A stretch of DNA of 64,000 nt from Paraspadella gotoi (GCA_051294375.1 CM119268.1:15280172-15344171), one strand, 5' to 3'; counted from the stretch's first letter, positions 35,001 to 49,312 are shown. Notes: generated by a model from the letters alone, not told the origin. Numbers and translations are program-made.

Positions 35001-38000
35001 GAGAGATGAGAGAGAGATGAGAGGGAGAGAGAGATAGAGAGAGAGAGAGCAGAGAGGAAGCAGAGATAGGAGAGAGATAGAGGAGAGAGAAAGGGTATCA
35101 ACCAAATTCCAGTGGCGCGCGCAGTTTAAAAGAGATGCGGCCTGCGAAACAGCGGAAAGTTCGAGCTGTTTACGAAAGGAAAAGAGAAAAGAACAAAAAA
35201 ATTAGGGAAATTAAAGAAAGAAAGAAAGGTAAATACCAAAAAAAAGAAAGAAAGATAAAAAGAAAGAAGAAAGAACATTGATATACCTATTACGATATTT
35301 ATTTCTTTAGCGCTGTAACTTCATGTCGTCGAACCTAGAGAACGATAATGATGACGATATGTTCTTTAGCGCTTCAAAACTCCGACTCGTAGGCCACGGG
35401 TCGCCCCGCACTCCCGCCCCGGATCCGCTCAGCATGACAACAAATTTTGGAATTGCCCTCTAAAAGAGTGGAATTTGAACGAAAAATTCTTCACAGAACC
35501 AAAGGCTACGCGCAATTGCATAACCATTTCCCGTTCCATTCGACGATAACCCGACCTACGCGTTTTGACAACAACTAACTCTCACTCGTCGTCCATTCGG
35601 CTCCACTCGCTTCGTGCCCCAACGCCCGACTTTCGGAGAGATCAGCTCAACGGGCTTAACAGTTCCGGATCGGATGAGAGAGAGAGCAGAAGAGAGAATC
35701 GAGAGAGAGAGAGAGACGAGATAGATGAGAAGAGAGAGAGACCGATGAGATAGAGAGAGAGAGAGAGCAGGAGAGAGCGTTGGGAACGTGTCTGCGAAAA
35801 TATTAGCGGCTGGGTCCATTGGCTCAACTCTATTTAAAAGCCCGTGCGACAACGGCCTCGAGAGGACATAGGCCTAAACTCGATCTTTTTGCCCTTCTTG
35901 GAAGCATTTTAGGATGAAGGTCAATCGTGGATGTAATGAGATTGACCTGCAAGGCGATTACATCATTTATTACTCTTAGTTTTTCCTCCGATTTATTGCC
36001 TACAATGACTTTTAAGAATTTCTTCCTCCAAAAAAAATAAAAATATTTCTTCCGAATCTTTTTAGTCTGTGAGTAACAACAAAATGTCCGGATACTAAAT
36101 TTTTCCCCCTCCGGAAAAAAAAATCTTCTAAACAAAAAAGCGGCAACAACACACCGCAAGAGGGCCAGCAGCCATAACCGGACTTTAATATTCTTCAATT
36201 AAAGGCTTTTCTATCAGTATGAAATCCAACCCCTAAATCTAAGCCGTATAACATCCAGCCCCCCTTAACCCCGCGACAAGCCGAGTCGCCGGCCTCGCGG
36301 TGCCATCCCATTAAACCATTTGGCCGCGGGAAAAGCCAAGGCTCGCATCGGAAGCTAGGGGTTTTCTTAATTTGGGTTAAACAAGCCGGCCGTCTCGTCA
36401 AATCGAGGTAGGGACAGGCACGACGATGAGATACGACGACAAAGACGACGAAAAAAGATTGACGACGATGAGCGCCGGACGACGACGAAGTCCCCCGACA
36501 CAACCAATTTACGAGCAGGTACTGAAATAGCTTCCGGAGGGGGAATTATTCTAATTGGCCCATTAGAAGGTTTTGGGGAAAACCTTTAACCACTCCCCAC
36601 GGTTACCCAATGCTCGATATCGCAGGAAGTTTCATATTTAAAGGCAATGATACGATGACGACAATGACGACCCCAGCGCCGGCATTTTGCCAAATATTTG
36701 TGACGGGAAAATTGCTACTAAGAAGACGAGAAGATGGACAAAACTGACCGACAAAGACGTGACCGATGTTCGCCAATCCAACGACCCCCGAAGGCCCCGA
36801 ACAGTTATGACCAAAAACTGACAGACCATAAGGACGGACTACGGTCCGCCAAATCCCAACCGGACGAAGCACCCGAAGAAGATGATACTTAACCATCCTA
36901 ACGGCGGAAGACTTCGTCGAGCCGCTCGAGGTTTGTGTAGGCTTGGCGTTAAAAACGTCCTCCGACACAAAGCCCTGTTCGTCAGGCCCCGTTTTCCGCT
37001 CCGGGGTTGACACGGGGACCCCGCTTCGCCTATTTATGACCTTATAGGGTTATGGAGCCACGAGACCGTTTGGACGACGGACGGACTGCGACCCGACCCC
37101 AACGGTAAGACGACCAAAGTACCGAGGCCATTTAAGATCCCGAATATTTAGTTCTCACCAGAAACGGGGCGGAAACGTGGCGAGGCTTTATTTTGACCGT
37201 TGAGTGGTGAGAGGAGAGATTGGTGGAGGCGCAGAGGGCATAGCGAAGGTGGCGTTTATGAGACACCCTCGCGATTTTCATTAGTTAGTTCTTGCATTTT
37301 TGTTAACATAAGCTGCCAAGAGGGAAGTGTTCCCAAAAGGTGCGAGATCCAACCTAGGGAATTGATTCTAGAGAGAGAAATTGAATCGAAAGACAAGATG
37401 AAGATTTCATCCCCAGCAATAAAGGGTGGATGGTAGAGCAAAAAGCTGCAGGCCCGCACCACCCACAGTTAGACTAAGCGTAATAAAAGGTCCTCCCACC
37501 CTTAACCAGACCTTTCCCCCCCGAAGAAGGACGTCACCCCCTATTCTCGTCAAGTTGAGATTAAAAATTACCAGGGACGAAATGGGCGTTCCCGCCCCGT
37601 CACGCCTAGCGCGCCCCATGGGTCGGATGGAGAATCAGTGATAAGCAATGGTTAAGGAAATGAATGTAGATAATGATAAAAAAGACCGGACCGTTCCTGA
37701 AATTTAGGTAACACAATTAGTTGAAGAGAATGCAAGTATGAATTGGATTGATAACTAAAACCTTCCCGCGCGGTTGGAAAAAACCTCGTGAGACAAAAAA
37801 AAATTCGTGAAACTTGCGCGGAGAGTCGGATTTTTTTTTCCTAATTTTTCACCGTGAATTGATTTTTTTTTCCGCTAATTTTCCTCCGTAATGAGCCCCG
37901 TGTCAGCTTTCTACTGGCACAGCGAGAATTTCCGTTTTCTAACACATCATAAGTTCCCAATAAATACGATAAAGAAGGAAAAAATTAATGATAAACTAAG

Positions 38001-38356
38001 TGTATTGAATGGCAAAGTTTGAGTCGTCTGTTGCTAGAGTAAACTATTAGCAGGGGTTCAACATTTTTTATTAGAGAACACCTTTGTTTAACGCGTATGA
38101 ATGACACAGCGTCTGAGGTGGTAGATCCCCATTTATTGCCCTCTCCTCCTCCTCTCTCCTCTCTCTCTCTCCCTCTACTTCTCTCTCTCTCTCTCCCTCT
38201 CCTCTCTCTTCTTCTCGCCTTTGCTTCTCTTCCACAGACGCGGTTCACGATGTTGATGTTTCTTTGTTAAAAAGAAAGATGCGCCGCGCAACTGCAGACG
38301 TTCCTTTGATTGAGGACGGTCCTCTGTTCGACGCCACCGCAACGCCATCTTCTCTC

Positions 38357-38398
<42 letters not shown>

Positions 38399-38400
38399 TG

Positions 38401-38445
<45 letters not shown>

Positions 38446-41400
38446 TGGAAAACGAAAGAAAAGGCCTTCACTTCCATTATTTTTTTTGCAGTTCGCGCGT
38501 CGGCGGTCGCCAATTTCTCCGCAAAATGAAGTTTTTATGCATTAAGTTTTCTTCTTTTCTTTTTTTTCTTTCCTCGTCTGGACTGAGTGTTCCAGTCGAG
38601 CGACCGAACTGAGGACGAGGTTTTCTTTTTTTTGCCCAGAGGTGTAAATTGACCAGTCGATCACTCGAGACGAGGAGCGGGTGGGGTTGGGGTAGTACTT
38701 GCTTATTGTGTCGATCTCTTTTGTCCAAAGTATGTATGTATGTATGTGTATGTATGACTGTATCGTCTTTGGATAGGAAAACCAGCGGTTGTCGAGGGCT
38801 AACAAAGGTTATTCGATGCCTTGTTAAATTCGCAAGGTTTTATTAAGATGATGTAACATGAAAAACTTGTCTTGACAAGGTTTGAGGCGATTAATTTCCC
38901 TGAGCCAGATTATAACTTAAATTCTCACTAAAAATTCCGTTGTGACAGCGTGGACGAACAGTACTTCCCCGCATTTGAACTATGATATCGGACTACGTCC
39001 CACTCATGAACCGATGGATGACGCCATTTCACTTTGCATCGCTGAATTTTTCTTCCAATTTAAAATATCCTTTGCGCATGAAGAAGGTCATAGGCGAAAC
39101 AAGGGCCGAGTTTTGAGAAAAATAAAACTTTGTATACTCCCTATATCTCTGTCTAACTAAATCTAAAATATGTGAATTAGAATAAGCTAGAATTTGCCTA
39201 AAGTATTTATATTACTCACCTACATATATATATATCTCTTCTCTGAACGAGCCTGACTCAGGTGTCTGTAACTGGTTTTTTGAGTTATTCTTTTAGTTCC
39301 TGAATTTCTTTTCGAATCGGCTCGTTGAACTATTTATGTCGATTGTAGAAATACATTAATAAATAGAATAAATAAAAGTTTTCTCACTGCTCGTCTTATA
39401 ATAGCTTCGCGCCGATGATATCGGACGACACGACGATGACGAACGACGAATCGAGACGAACGACTACTTCGACGGGAAAAAACTGCCGCTGTGATGGCGC
39501 ATGTAATCATTCGCCGCAGGAAACGTCGAAGTCTGATCGAGGGACGCGGTGATTCTCGCGGAGTATAGAGCCGAACTCTTCGCCTCTCTGTAGTCACATT
39601 CACGCGGGTCAATTGGGGTTCAACGAGGGTCGGGCCGCTTTCGATCAACTTTGGCCCGAGAGAGAGATGGGGAATGAAGCGGAAGGAAAGAGAGGAAAGA
39701 GAGGAAAGTAAGAAAAGGAGAAAAGAGGAAAGAGAAAGAAAAAGACGAAAAGAAAGAAAAGAAAGAATAGAAAGAAAGAAGAAAAGAAAGAAAGAAATGA
39801 AAGAAAAGAAAGATAAAGAAAGAAAGAGAGAAAGATAGGAAGAAAAGATAAGAATGCATAAATAAATAAAAAGTGCTTTATTAAAGAAAGAGAGGTTAAA
39901 AAGACAGAACTTAAAAAGATAGAAAAAAGAGTAAGAAAGAAAATTAAGACTAGAAAGATCGATAAACTGCATGCAAAAGAGGAAAGAGAGTAGACAAATA
40001 AAAAAAAAAGAGCAAAACTTCTGAGAGAAGTCGTTCGGATCCGCTGCCAGGAAATAGGTGGGTGCGAAAATAGAGGGCGAAAGAACGCAGAAAGTCTGAC
40101 ATAGAGCTGGTCGGGACGACGACAAAGACAGAGAATAGGACAAAGAGAATGAGGGAGAGCATAAGGCACATGTGAGAGCGATAATAATACTCGTGGACCG
40201 GATCGAAAAGAGGAACAGTCAAGCAACGCTTTGCCTCATTAGACTAATAATAAAAGACCAAGAGCAATTCGCAGAAACTAATTTTTTCAGTTATCATTAT
40301 TTAGTTTTACATTTCTCGCCACAAATTGTTGTTCTCTGTGGACATTCTCACCGCGCTATATAAAAATTAATAAATACATGTTATCCTGTTTACTACATAA
40401 ATCTGAAATCTTAAATAATTTTCGTTTTCATCTCAGCTCTTTATTTTCTATATTGGCGTTACTGGATAAAACAGAATTGCGCGAGTAAGTAAAAGTTTAT
40501 ATATCTCTAACCTGATCCTGAACTCCATTCAATGCCATCAGCAATTCCACCCACCAATCCCACCATCGTTTGACCACTCCCACGCCTCCCCCCACCCCAC
40601 TCCCGTCCAACCCTTGAACCAATCTCTCTTTCTTGCTGTCATTCCTCTCTGGGTCATCAAAACGAGCTGAAGGTGAGGGGGGGTAGCGGAGCAGGGTTTT
40701 GGCGGGGCGTGAGGCGAGAAAAAGGCGGACGCGTTGGTGGGCGGAGACTTGAGGGGTATGGCTGGAAAGGGTGACTGGGCAAAAATAAGAGTGTGCACTT
40801 TTAAACGGAAATCGAGATGGCGCGGCCGTTGAACTTCCACGAGAGACGCCATTCCCTTCATCTCTTTCGCGACCTTCCAAGCTTCTTGGGCGCCCTCAGT
40901 GGGTACACGCTTGGCACAGTTTTTTTGGTCCCAGGCGCCCCGGCCATCTTCTTCCCCGCCGACATTCCTCTTTTGTCCCCACAGCCCCCCTTCTCCCCCG
41001 CCCTCGTCCTCTCGGCCTCCTTTCTCTCCTCTCGACCTTCCCCCCCTTGACTCCCAAATACATCCGGCGCCGGGGTCGTGGAAGAGGTCAAAGGTCGCGG
41101 TCGAGCGTTCGTACGACTTCTCGACTTCGCAAACAGGAACTGAGAGGGGGCGAAAGTGAATACGCTCAACGCGGTCGGGGCACGTTGACCTCCGTGAAAC
41201 GGGCGGCGTCGATATCGTCACGGACCTCCAATGGAAACCCGTCACGCCCCCCCATGAAATTTCGCCCGGGTCGGCGAGTTCTCATGGTTTTTTTTTTTAT
41301 TCCTTCTCTGTGCTCTGTCTACAGTCTAGTGTGCCTTGTGTTCCCCTCTCTCTACTCTCCTCCCTTCGTCTCTCTCCTCCTCTTGGCGTTTACCTTCTCT

Positions 41401-44400
41401 CTCTTCTCCACTTTCATTTCCTTGGGGAGAACCAAACAAAGCCAAAAACCCAAAGAAGGAAAAAAAAACAACCCAATTAAAAAATGGAAGGGAAAAAAGA
41501 GTTTAGATGAAAGGAGGAGAGGATGACCGATTGAGCGGGAAGATGAGGAGACGAGAGAGAGGACGATCGAGAGGGAGCAGAGAGAGAGAGCGCAGAGAGA
41601 GAGAGAGGAGTAAGAAGCTGAAGAGGGTGATGGGAGAGAGTCGGGACTCGAAATAAGAAATAACCCTGTTGGCAATGAAAAAAAAGCTGCCCGCCACTGC
41701 CCCGATTCCTTGCCGCCCCCATGTTGAAATAGGAGAACCGGTAAGCGTCCGCGTTACTATATTTTGCGGAATCTCATTTTTCGCAAAATTCCTCCTGAGA
41801 GGACCCGCAAACAGCCCGCGCCCCGGTAATGCCGGGTGCGCCGGAGCTGGTGGTGGATGTGTGTGGGACGGAAGCCCCGCCCGGTACAGGCGGCGGCGAG
41901 CGCAAGCAGAGGCGCATCGTCGGGTGTGGGTGTAAGTGGGTAGTAAAGGGGCGGGCGGGCATTTTCCCAAATCTGTTGGACCGTCTTCCCCTCCCTTTCT
42001 CCTTCTCGCGTGGTCTCGTGTCCTTTCTACTTCGATATTCTCTTCCTGCCTCTCTCCAACTTCTCTCTCTCTCTCTCTCTCTCTTCTCTCCTCCTCTTCT
42101 CTTCTCTCCTCTCCTTCTCTCTCTCGTTCTCTCTCTCTCGTCTCTGCTCTCTCTCTTTTCCATCTCTCTCTCCTCGCGGAAAATATGCAAATGGCTAAGA
42201 CGTTTTCATTAGCGCAAAACAAAAACGAAAAAAAAAGAAAAAAAGCATAGATCCGCTTCCAAAGTAATAACATTTTGAATTTAAAATGTTCCCTGGACTT
42301 TAGTTACAAATAAAGAAATCATATATTTTATTTTATTGTACTCATTATAAACTCTATCTATAAGCACTGTTGTTCTCAGATATTGTTTAACATAATTGTT
42401 TAAAACGCCAAAAAACAAAACTATATAAAACGAGCAGAAGAGGAGGCTGCTCAAAATGTCACTAAAAAAAAGAAAAGTGGCATTCGTCCTCCTTTCCGGA
42501 CTTCCCTCGATTCTCCGCTTCTCACCATTTTTTTTTCGCTTCTCCAATAGATTTTCATATTTCGTTGTTTGTAAGACGTCCGACGTTCTTTACCGAGCGC
42601 TCGTTCCCGAAAAAAACAACGCAAGAGAGGATTTGGACCACCAGGGGAGAGAGCGAGAGAGAGATAACCGAGACACTTGATGAGAGAAGACGACCTCCGG
42701 CGTAGAGCGTAGGATAGAGGACTCGGCGGCGGCAATCGAGAGAACGGACAAAAAGGATATAAAGGACGCGAGGCGAGAGGACGTAGAATGAGCGCAGACG
42801 AGAGACGAGAGAGGAGACGATACGCATCAGATAGACTAGATAGATAGGATAGGACAGAAGAGGAGCAAGATGAGCTAGAGAGACAGAAGATATGACGGAG
42901 AGAGAGTGAAGCTCCGAGACAGAGGGAAATGTTCAGAAACGGACGAGGGACGCGAGTTTTGTCGACGAATTCTCACAGGGCAAGGAGACCATCACAGGTT
43001 TTCTCTCGCCCGGACACTTCGGCGTCGTCTCCGGCCTCGTCTGTCCGTCGTTCCCGTTGTCTCCGCAAACTTTCGCCTGGACGTCTCCAGAAAATATTTG
43101 GAGGGCCGCCGGTTCAATCGACTTTGGCATCGTTTATAGGAGTTATAAAAAAATCCCAACTTGGAAGTAAAAATATTATATAAAAATACAGATATTTATA
43201 AACAACTATACCTTACTAGGCCGTCTTCAGAACTTAAATACTTAGGTCAAACAAACCACAAAAATTAACCTCCGTAATGAACTCTCGCAGATTTTACAAG
43301 CGTAAACAAACTTAGCAAACCAAATAGGAAAATGGACGCATCATAAAAAAAAACGGACGTGGGAACTTGCTCGCGGCAGATAAATCACACGAGGCGGCCC
43401 GCTCGTGTCTACCTGGGGCTCCGATCCAAAGGAGGAAGGAACAGCAGTGACCGCGCCTTAAGCCGGCGCGAATACTGGCGAGCCCCTTAAACCAAAGATC
43501 CCCCGTTACCGTGAGATCTTCCCTTACCGGCACTGGAAACAGCGCCTCTAGGCCGGCGTCCTAGAAGGGAGGGACCCGCCCGCCCCTCAATTTTGTCTGA
43601 TTCTCCAAGAGATGAGAAGAGATTTATGGTTTTTGCGGAAGCAAACAAGAAAACGCGGAAAAATCGGCAGGAAGACTGCCTGGAAACAATTTTGTAAATG
43701 CAAGCCCGATAAGGAAAGGAGCGCGAAAATAAAAAAAGTACTACTATGACAGAAAAACAAAAGGGATAAAGTGGAATTAAAAGCGCGAAGTTTGGTAGGT
43801 TTCGACAACACATCACAATAATCCACTACGCCGAGAAATCACAGGAAGCGAATTCACGATTTTTATCGCATCAAATGTGAGGATCGATATTCGCTTAAGC
43901 AGTCACGACTGATGTTTCAGACGTCCGTACCGAATCAAAATCGAGATCTCAACTTCAAGCGTCACCGCCTCTTTCCATTTGACCTCCCTCTTCTCTCCTC
44001 CTCCTCCTCCTCTCTCTCCCTCCTCTCTCTCTTCCTCTCTCTCTCTCCTTTCCTCTCCTCCTGCTCTTCTTTAATCATCCTCAGACATTCGTCCCATTCC
44101 AAATCCACATCAAGCTGTCGCATCCTTTCCGTCCGCCCTACCCTTCTGGCGTGCTACGCCTAAGGTTCGCCTAGCGACTGCTCCGCGACCTCCGTTTTCT
44201 AACGTCCAATAAAGCTGGAGTCGGGGCCCGCCCGTGCCGGAGATATACCGCTGGTGTTGAAAGCAAAAAAAAACCGGAATTTAAAGGAATAAACGTGATT
44301 TATTTTTTTTTTTTCAATTTGCGTTTTGGTTTTTTTAAAGGAGAAAAATGCGTGGAAAATTGAATCGGCCCAAAAGCATTCCTTTTTTCTTGTTTACTTT

Positions 44401-47400
44401 TCTACTGTTCTTGCTTCTTTTCTCACTTTTTTTTTTTTCTCGTTTCTCTGGCTTTATAATTTTATACCTATCCTCCTTTCTTTCTTTCCTTCATTTCCTT
44501 TCTTTCTTTCTTTCTTCTTTCCTTTCTCCTTTTTCTTTCTTTTCTTCTTTCTTTCTCTTTCGTTCTTTCTTTTCTTCTTTCTTACTATTTATTTTATTTA
44601 CTTTATTTATTTATTTTTCTCATTTTATTTTGTTTGTTATCTCATGATCCTCAATTATTTAAATTACAATCCACACACCCATTCTTTTATGAATCTTGGC
44701 ACGAATGAATTGTCCCCAGACGGAAGGACGAATAAACTATGCTAACTAACTACTTAATTCAGAGAATTCAGCGAAGAGAGGCTCAATGACGATATAGAGA
44801 GCGAGAGAGCAGGCAGAGAGCAGAGGACGAAGAGAGAAAGAGAGAGATGAGAGAGAGGGACGAGAGAAGAGGAGAGGAGAAGAGAGAGAGAGAAGAGAGA
44901 CTGCAGAGAAATCCTTTCGGCAGAGACGGCGAATTATGAGCACTTAACGCATTAGCCCATAGAAACTCCTGGGAATTCAAGGATTCGCAAATGGACGCCC
45001 CAAGAAGTGGGTGTGGCAGGAGAGGGAGCAGCGGAGACGGATTGTATGGGACTTACGGTATGGCGGGGAGGGCGGAGGAGAGTAAGGGTAAAGGCCTCGC
45101 GATCCGAAGCGCTAAGTGGTGGATGAGAAAGAGCAAGATGGGGTGCTTTTCTGAGACAAAGTGTACACGTTACAACCGTTGGTGGAAGTAAAAATTCGTT
45201 ATAATGGATATAGAACATCCAAGGTTCAATTAACCGATATCCGTCTTGTCTGAACCAAGAAAATTACCAATAATCTTTTTAAAGGACTTCAAAAAATGAT
45301 GAATTGTTTTTGAAAACAAAAACTCATCATACAAATTAGATGATTAAATGATCCTACTCACAGCACGTCATATATGGTCTATAAGACGTTACTACAGTCG
45401 ACCCTAGTCGGCGTTCCCGCGTACTTTCTCCGTCCATTCGGTTCGCCCAAACTTTTCCCAACTTTCGCGAGTGATTTTCTATGCAAATTTCGTGATTGTA
45501 AGCTTTTTAAAGCGCTGGAAAGCATCATTTAATTTACCCTGCGTTATGACCTTTCTGTAAAAAAATACAGAATCTTCTTTTTTCCTGTAAAAATGGATAG
45601 CCGTTCACTATTTGGTAAGATAAATATAATCTTTAAAATTTTTTGGTGTCTTTGGCAGCTTCAGGTCTTTGATAGCCTACCCATAGCATAGTCTACATAT
45701 TAAGCCTTACTGTTTATAGCCTTCGTCAATGCTATATAATTAGATGTTGTTAATCATTATCTCAAATATCTACCCCATAAACGGCCAGCACGCGGCCACC
45801 TTGGCTTTCTACGCGGATTTTCCGGGCGTCATACCCAAGAAAAAAAAAAACCTTGTAAAGGGTTCCTCACTTGAATTTTGATGCAGTCGCGAGTTGGAGG
45901 AGGTACGGAGTGAAAAGGCGTCGGGGCGTTTTTATGAAAAAGAGCCCAAACAGGGGAGGGGCCACAGTATTTCCTGGATTGTTGAGGAAACAAGGGTTCT
46001 TATAAACCGAAGGAGAAGGAACGGTAGAGCACTTTGGGTCCCCCACGCGAGCGTGAGGTATTGAATATTTAGACGCATTTGACTGAGACAGAAGAGCAGA
46101 GAGAGAGAGAGGAGAAGTAGAGAGCAGAGAGAGAACACCCGGGGCTGACGAGAACGAAGAGAGGGAGATAGGAGAAGAGACGAGCCAGAGAGCGAGAGAA
46201 AAACAAGAGAGCCGATGATCTCACCATGCCTGCCAATGCGCGCATCCCCAAGCCGATCCGTTTTCGCGACCGGCGCCAGGGCGGACTAGTTCATTTGCTT
46301 TCGAACCTTTTTTTTTTCGTTGGATATTTTTTCTCGAAAGTTCTATTTTCGCCCTTGGAGATGATGATTGCCCAGGGCACGCAGCTTAAGCAGACTTCCT
46401 CACGCAGGATTCTCCTTAATATTCCCACGCTTTTCTTTCTTCTCGACCATCTTCGCCCCCCCTATCCAAATCAAAAAATACAGAATTATCCCCGGTTTAA
46501 ATTCATTTTAGATATTTTTCTGTCTCAAACGCTCCGATTCGCAGGTCAAAAAGTTGATCGCTTCCGTTTTATTATTGTCCAACGATTCCCACGTCGATCC
46601 TCCCCGTTCGGTCCATCTTTCTATTTCGGCCATTCTTCTTTTCTTTCTGGGAGGAAAAGACTTGATTTTCAGTGACTGGCGTGATCACGTCGGTTCGCCG
46701 TTCGTCCGTTGTTGTCCCGCTTGTCCGTCGTCCGTTCCGTCGTCGGCCCGTTGTTGTCGTCCGCGTGTCGTCACTTCCCGTCATTCAGTGTCTGCCTCCC
46801 GCCTTCCCGTTTTCCCGCCTTGTCGCATCTCCCTGAGCTGCCATCCCATCTCTTCCGTCAGTCATTGTGCTAAAACTTCCCTCCTCCTCTCTCTCTCTCC
46901 CTCTCTTACTCTCCGCTCTCTCTCTCTCTCTCCTCTTCTCGTCTCCTCCTCGTCTCCTCTCTCCTCTCTCTCTCTCTCTCCTCCTCCTCCTCTCTCGTCT
47001 CTCTCTCTCTCTCTCCTTTCGTACAAATAGAAGCGGTTATTCGTCCCATTTCTCTCGCGCGTTCCTCGAAGACGAACAAACGACAACGACAACGACGAAG
47101 ACGACGGCTAGCGATAACGATAATGACGGTCACCGACAATGTACGACAATTGAAAGCTAACTTGACAAGGGGAAGGACGACGAAGACCCGAAAAAAAAGA
47201 TTTGGAACAAAGAAGAAGGGAAGACCGCTAATTGACAAAAAAAATTATACTTCCCAATTTTCCAGGAAAGGACCATCCGGTTGATTCGTGTTTTCACAAG
47301 CGATTTTTTCCACATAATGCATCCCTTAAACTAGCCGGACCAACTCCAGAGATGAAGTATTAAAATTTCGACTATTAAGCAAAGTATTTTTAGTTGTCTT

Positions 47401-48600
47401 GACTAAATATTTTAAGCCCAATTCATTTTTCCAAAAATAAAAATTTACATATACGTCTTGATAATAACATTATAAAAATTACTTGTCCTGGTCTTTTTTT
47501 TTACCAATTATATAAATTTTTTTTTGAAATCTTAAAATTTTTTGATGGATTCCTGATAGCAGCATAAAAGTTAAACAATGCAAATATAATTACAGGCTTT
47601 TTAAAAATTGTTACGTTCTTCTATGTTGAAAGAATATAAAAAACTTGATTAAAATCATCGAAGATCGATGATGACATGATTTTTTCACGGGTTTTTCTTA
47701 TTTTTTGACTTGCCTTATTCATTTTGAAAATATTTAAAAAAGAATTTATAACATTTGTGTAAACAACTTTTTATGAAGCTGATCTGAATCTGGGGTCTTA
47801 AACTTTAAAAATTATCCAAAAAAAGAATTTTGGCCACTTACCCTATTTATAAATAAATATTTTTAAAAAATAATTATTGGGTATAGCAGCCCACAGAAAA
47901 AATTTTTTTGTCCATTTGAAAGTATACTTCAAAATGATAAATTTTCCGTTTGAGCATGGTAACATTCAAAATTTTGACCTCACCCCATTGAGTGAGGGCT
48001 ATCCCTTAACCTTAACCTAATTAGGTAAATGAGCTTAGGGATGCGGAATCACATTGTGAAAATCTCTACAACCCAAATATAAAATTTTTTTACGTACTAC
48101 ATCATTCAATCTTGCGGCGTGAACTGGAAACTTTGAACAATGACTTGGACCCGGCTTATGTTCTCTTTAAGCTCCCGCTCTCCATCCGATCGTTTGTGAA
48201 TACACCCGAAAACGTGGAACCGATCGCCGTCCACAAAAATACTACAGGACTCGCTCATGGCTTTCACAGGTATTCATCAGAGGACACTAAGATATCCGGC
48301 CGTACATTGCCGACTCATCGACGGTTTTTCGTCGGCCATACGCGCCTCACTTCACCCGAATGTATAGACGTTCTTTTTTCCCCGACAGCAAAAGCCGGCC
48401 GGCGAAAGCAATGTCCTGGCCAGCCATTCCGCGGTGGGTGGGACAAGGCGGCGTCGTCGGGGCCAAAAAAAAAATTTCCATCCAAATCCTACCAGAAACG
48501 CGAGACTTTCTTTTTTTTTGCAGCTTCCCAGCGATTCGAGTCCGAATGATTGAGGAATAAAAAAACCGTCGACTATTAAAAAGGACGAAAGCCGACGGAG
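32091..48600. repeat. Copy B of the ~15-kb duplication (gap-free, indel-rich)
   Basis: Follows copy A in the same order and orientation without rearrangement. It has no N. Between anchors it is longer than A: 22,913-20,442 is 2,471 bases against about 2,831 in B, and 31,178-27,340 is 3,838 against about 4,443. Differences are mainly one- or two-base insertions scattered evenly, including inside microsatellites and regulatory motifs. This is the error pattern of uncorrected single-molecule reads. It contains no gene I can recognise. Confidence 0.88.
47330..48005. mobile_element. 676-bp insertion present in copy B only
   Basis: Copy A reads straight through TCCCTTAACCTAATGAGC, while in copy B this site is split by 676 AT-rich bases. 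TCCCTTAA occurs at both edges (47,322-47,329 and 48,002-48,009), consistent with an 8-bp hAT-like or 4-bp TTAA piggyBac-like target duplication. Termini are weakly inverted: TAGCC-GGAC...TTAAAATTT on the left against TAGCCCTCAC...TCAAAATTT read back from the right. No transposase frame is present. Confidence 0.5.
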
Positions 48601-49312
48601 AGCGATGCGAGGAGGCGATGTGCAGGAGGCGATGGAGGAGCGATGCGAGGGAGGCGATGGACTGGAAAGTTAGGGAGCGCAGGCGATAGAGGAGCGATGG
48701 GAGGCAGTTCGATGGATGGAGGGCCGCATGTGAAGCCACGGTGAAGAGGAGACGATTGGAGGGAGGCGATAGAGGAGGTTACGGAGGCAGGCCGTATAGA
48801 GGCAGGCGATGGCAGGCAAGCGACTCTGGAGGATGGCGGATGAGAGGTGATCGAGCGAGGCGATGAGAGGAGCGGTGATGAAAGGAAGCCGATGGAGCGA
48901 GGCGGATGGCATGGCTAGGCGCACTGGAGAGGCGAGGAGGAGGGCGCATGGAGAGTGATGGTAGGAAGGATCGAGGAGGAGGTTATGGAGGGCAAAGTAG
49001 GATGGGGAGGGCAGTGATTGGAAGGAGTGATGGAGCGAGCTTGGATGGAGGGAGGCCGATGGAGGAGGGTAAAGGCGAGCGCAAGTGAATGGGAGGAGGC
49101 GAGCAGGAAGGACGGCGTACGGAGAAGGTACGGAGGAGTTGCATAGCAGGAGGCGGATTGGAGGAAGCGATGGATAGGAGGCGAAGGATGGGCGATTGAG
49201 GAAGCAATGGCAGGAGNNNNNNNNNNNNNNNNNNNNNNNNNTGGAGGAGGCGATGGAGGAGGCGATGATGGAGGCCTTGGAGGAAGCGATGGAGGAAGCG
49301 ATGAAGGCATTG
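48582..49312. repeat. 12-bp GGAGGAGGCGAT minisatellite
   Basis: Tandem GGAGGAGGCGAT and GGAGGAAGCGAT units. The part before the 25-N gap at 49,217-49,241 is corrupted by indels and the part after it (49,242-49,312) is clean. The period of 12 keeps an open frame, but a coding role is not supported. Confidence 0.8.
49217..49241. other. 25-N gap inside the minisatellite
   Basis: Exactly 25 N at the junction between the indel-rich sequence and the clean downstream contig. Confidence 0.95.
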
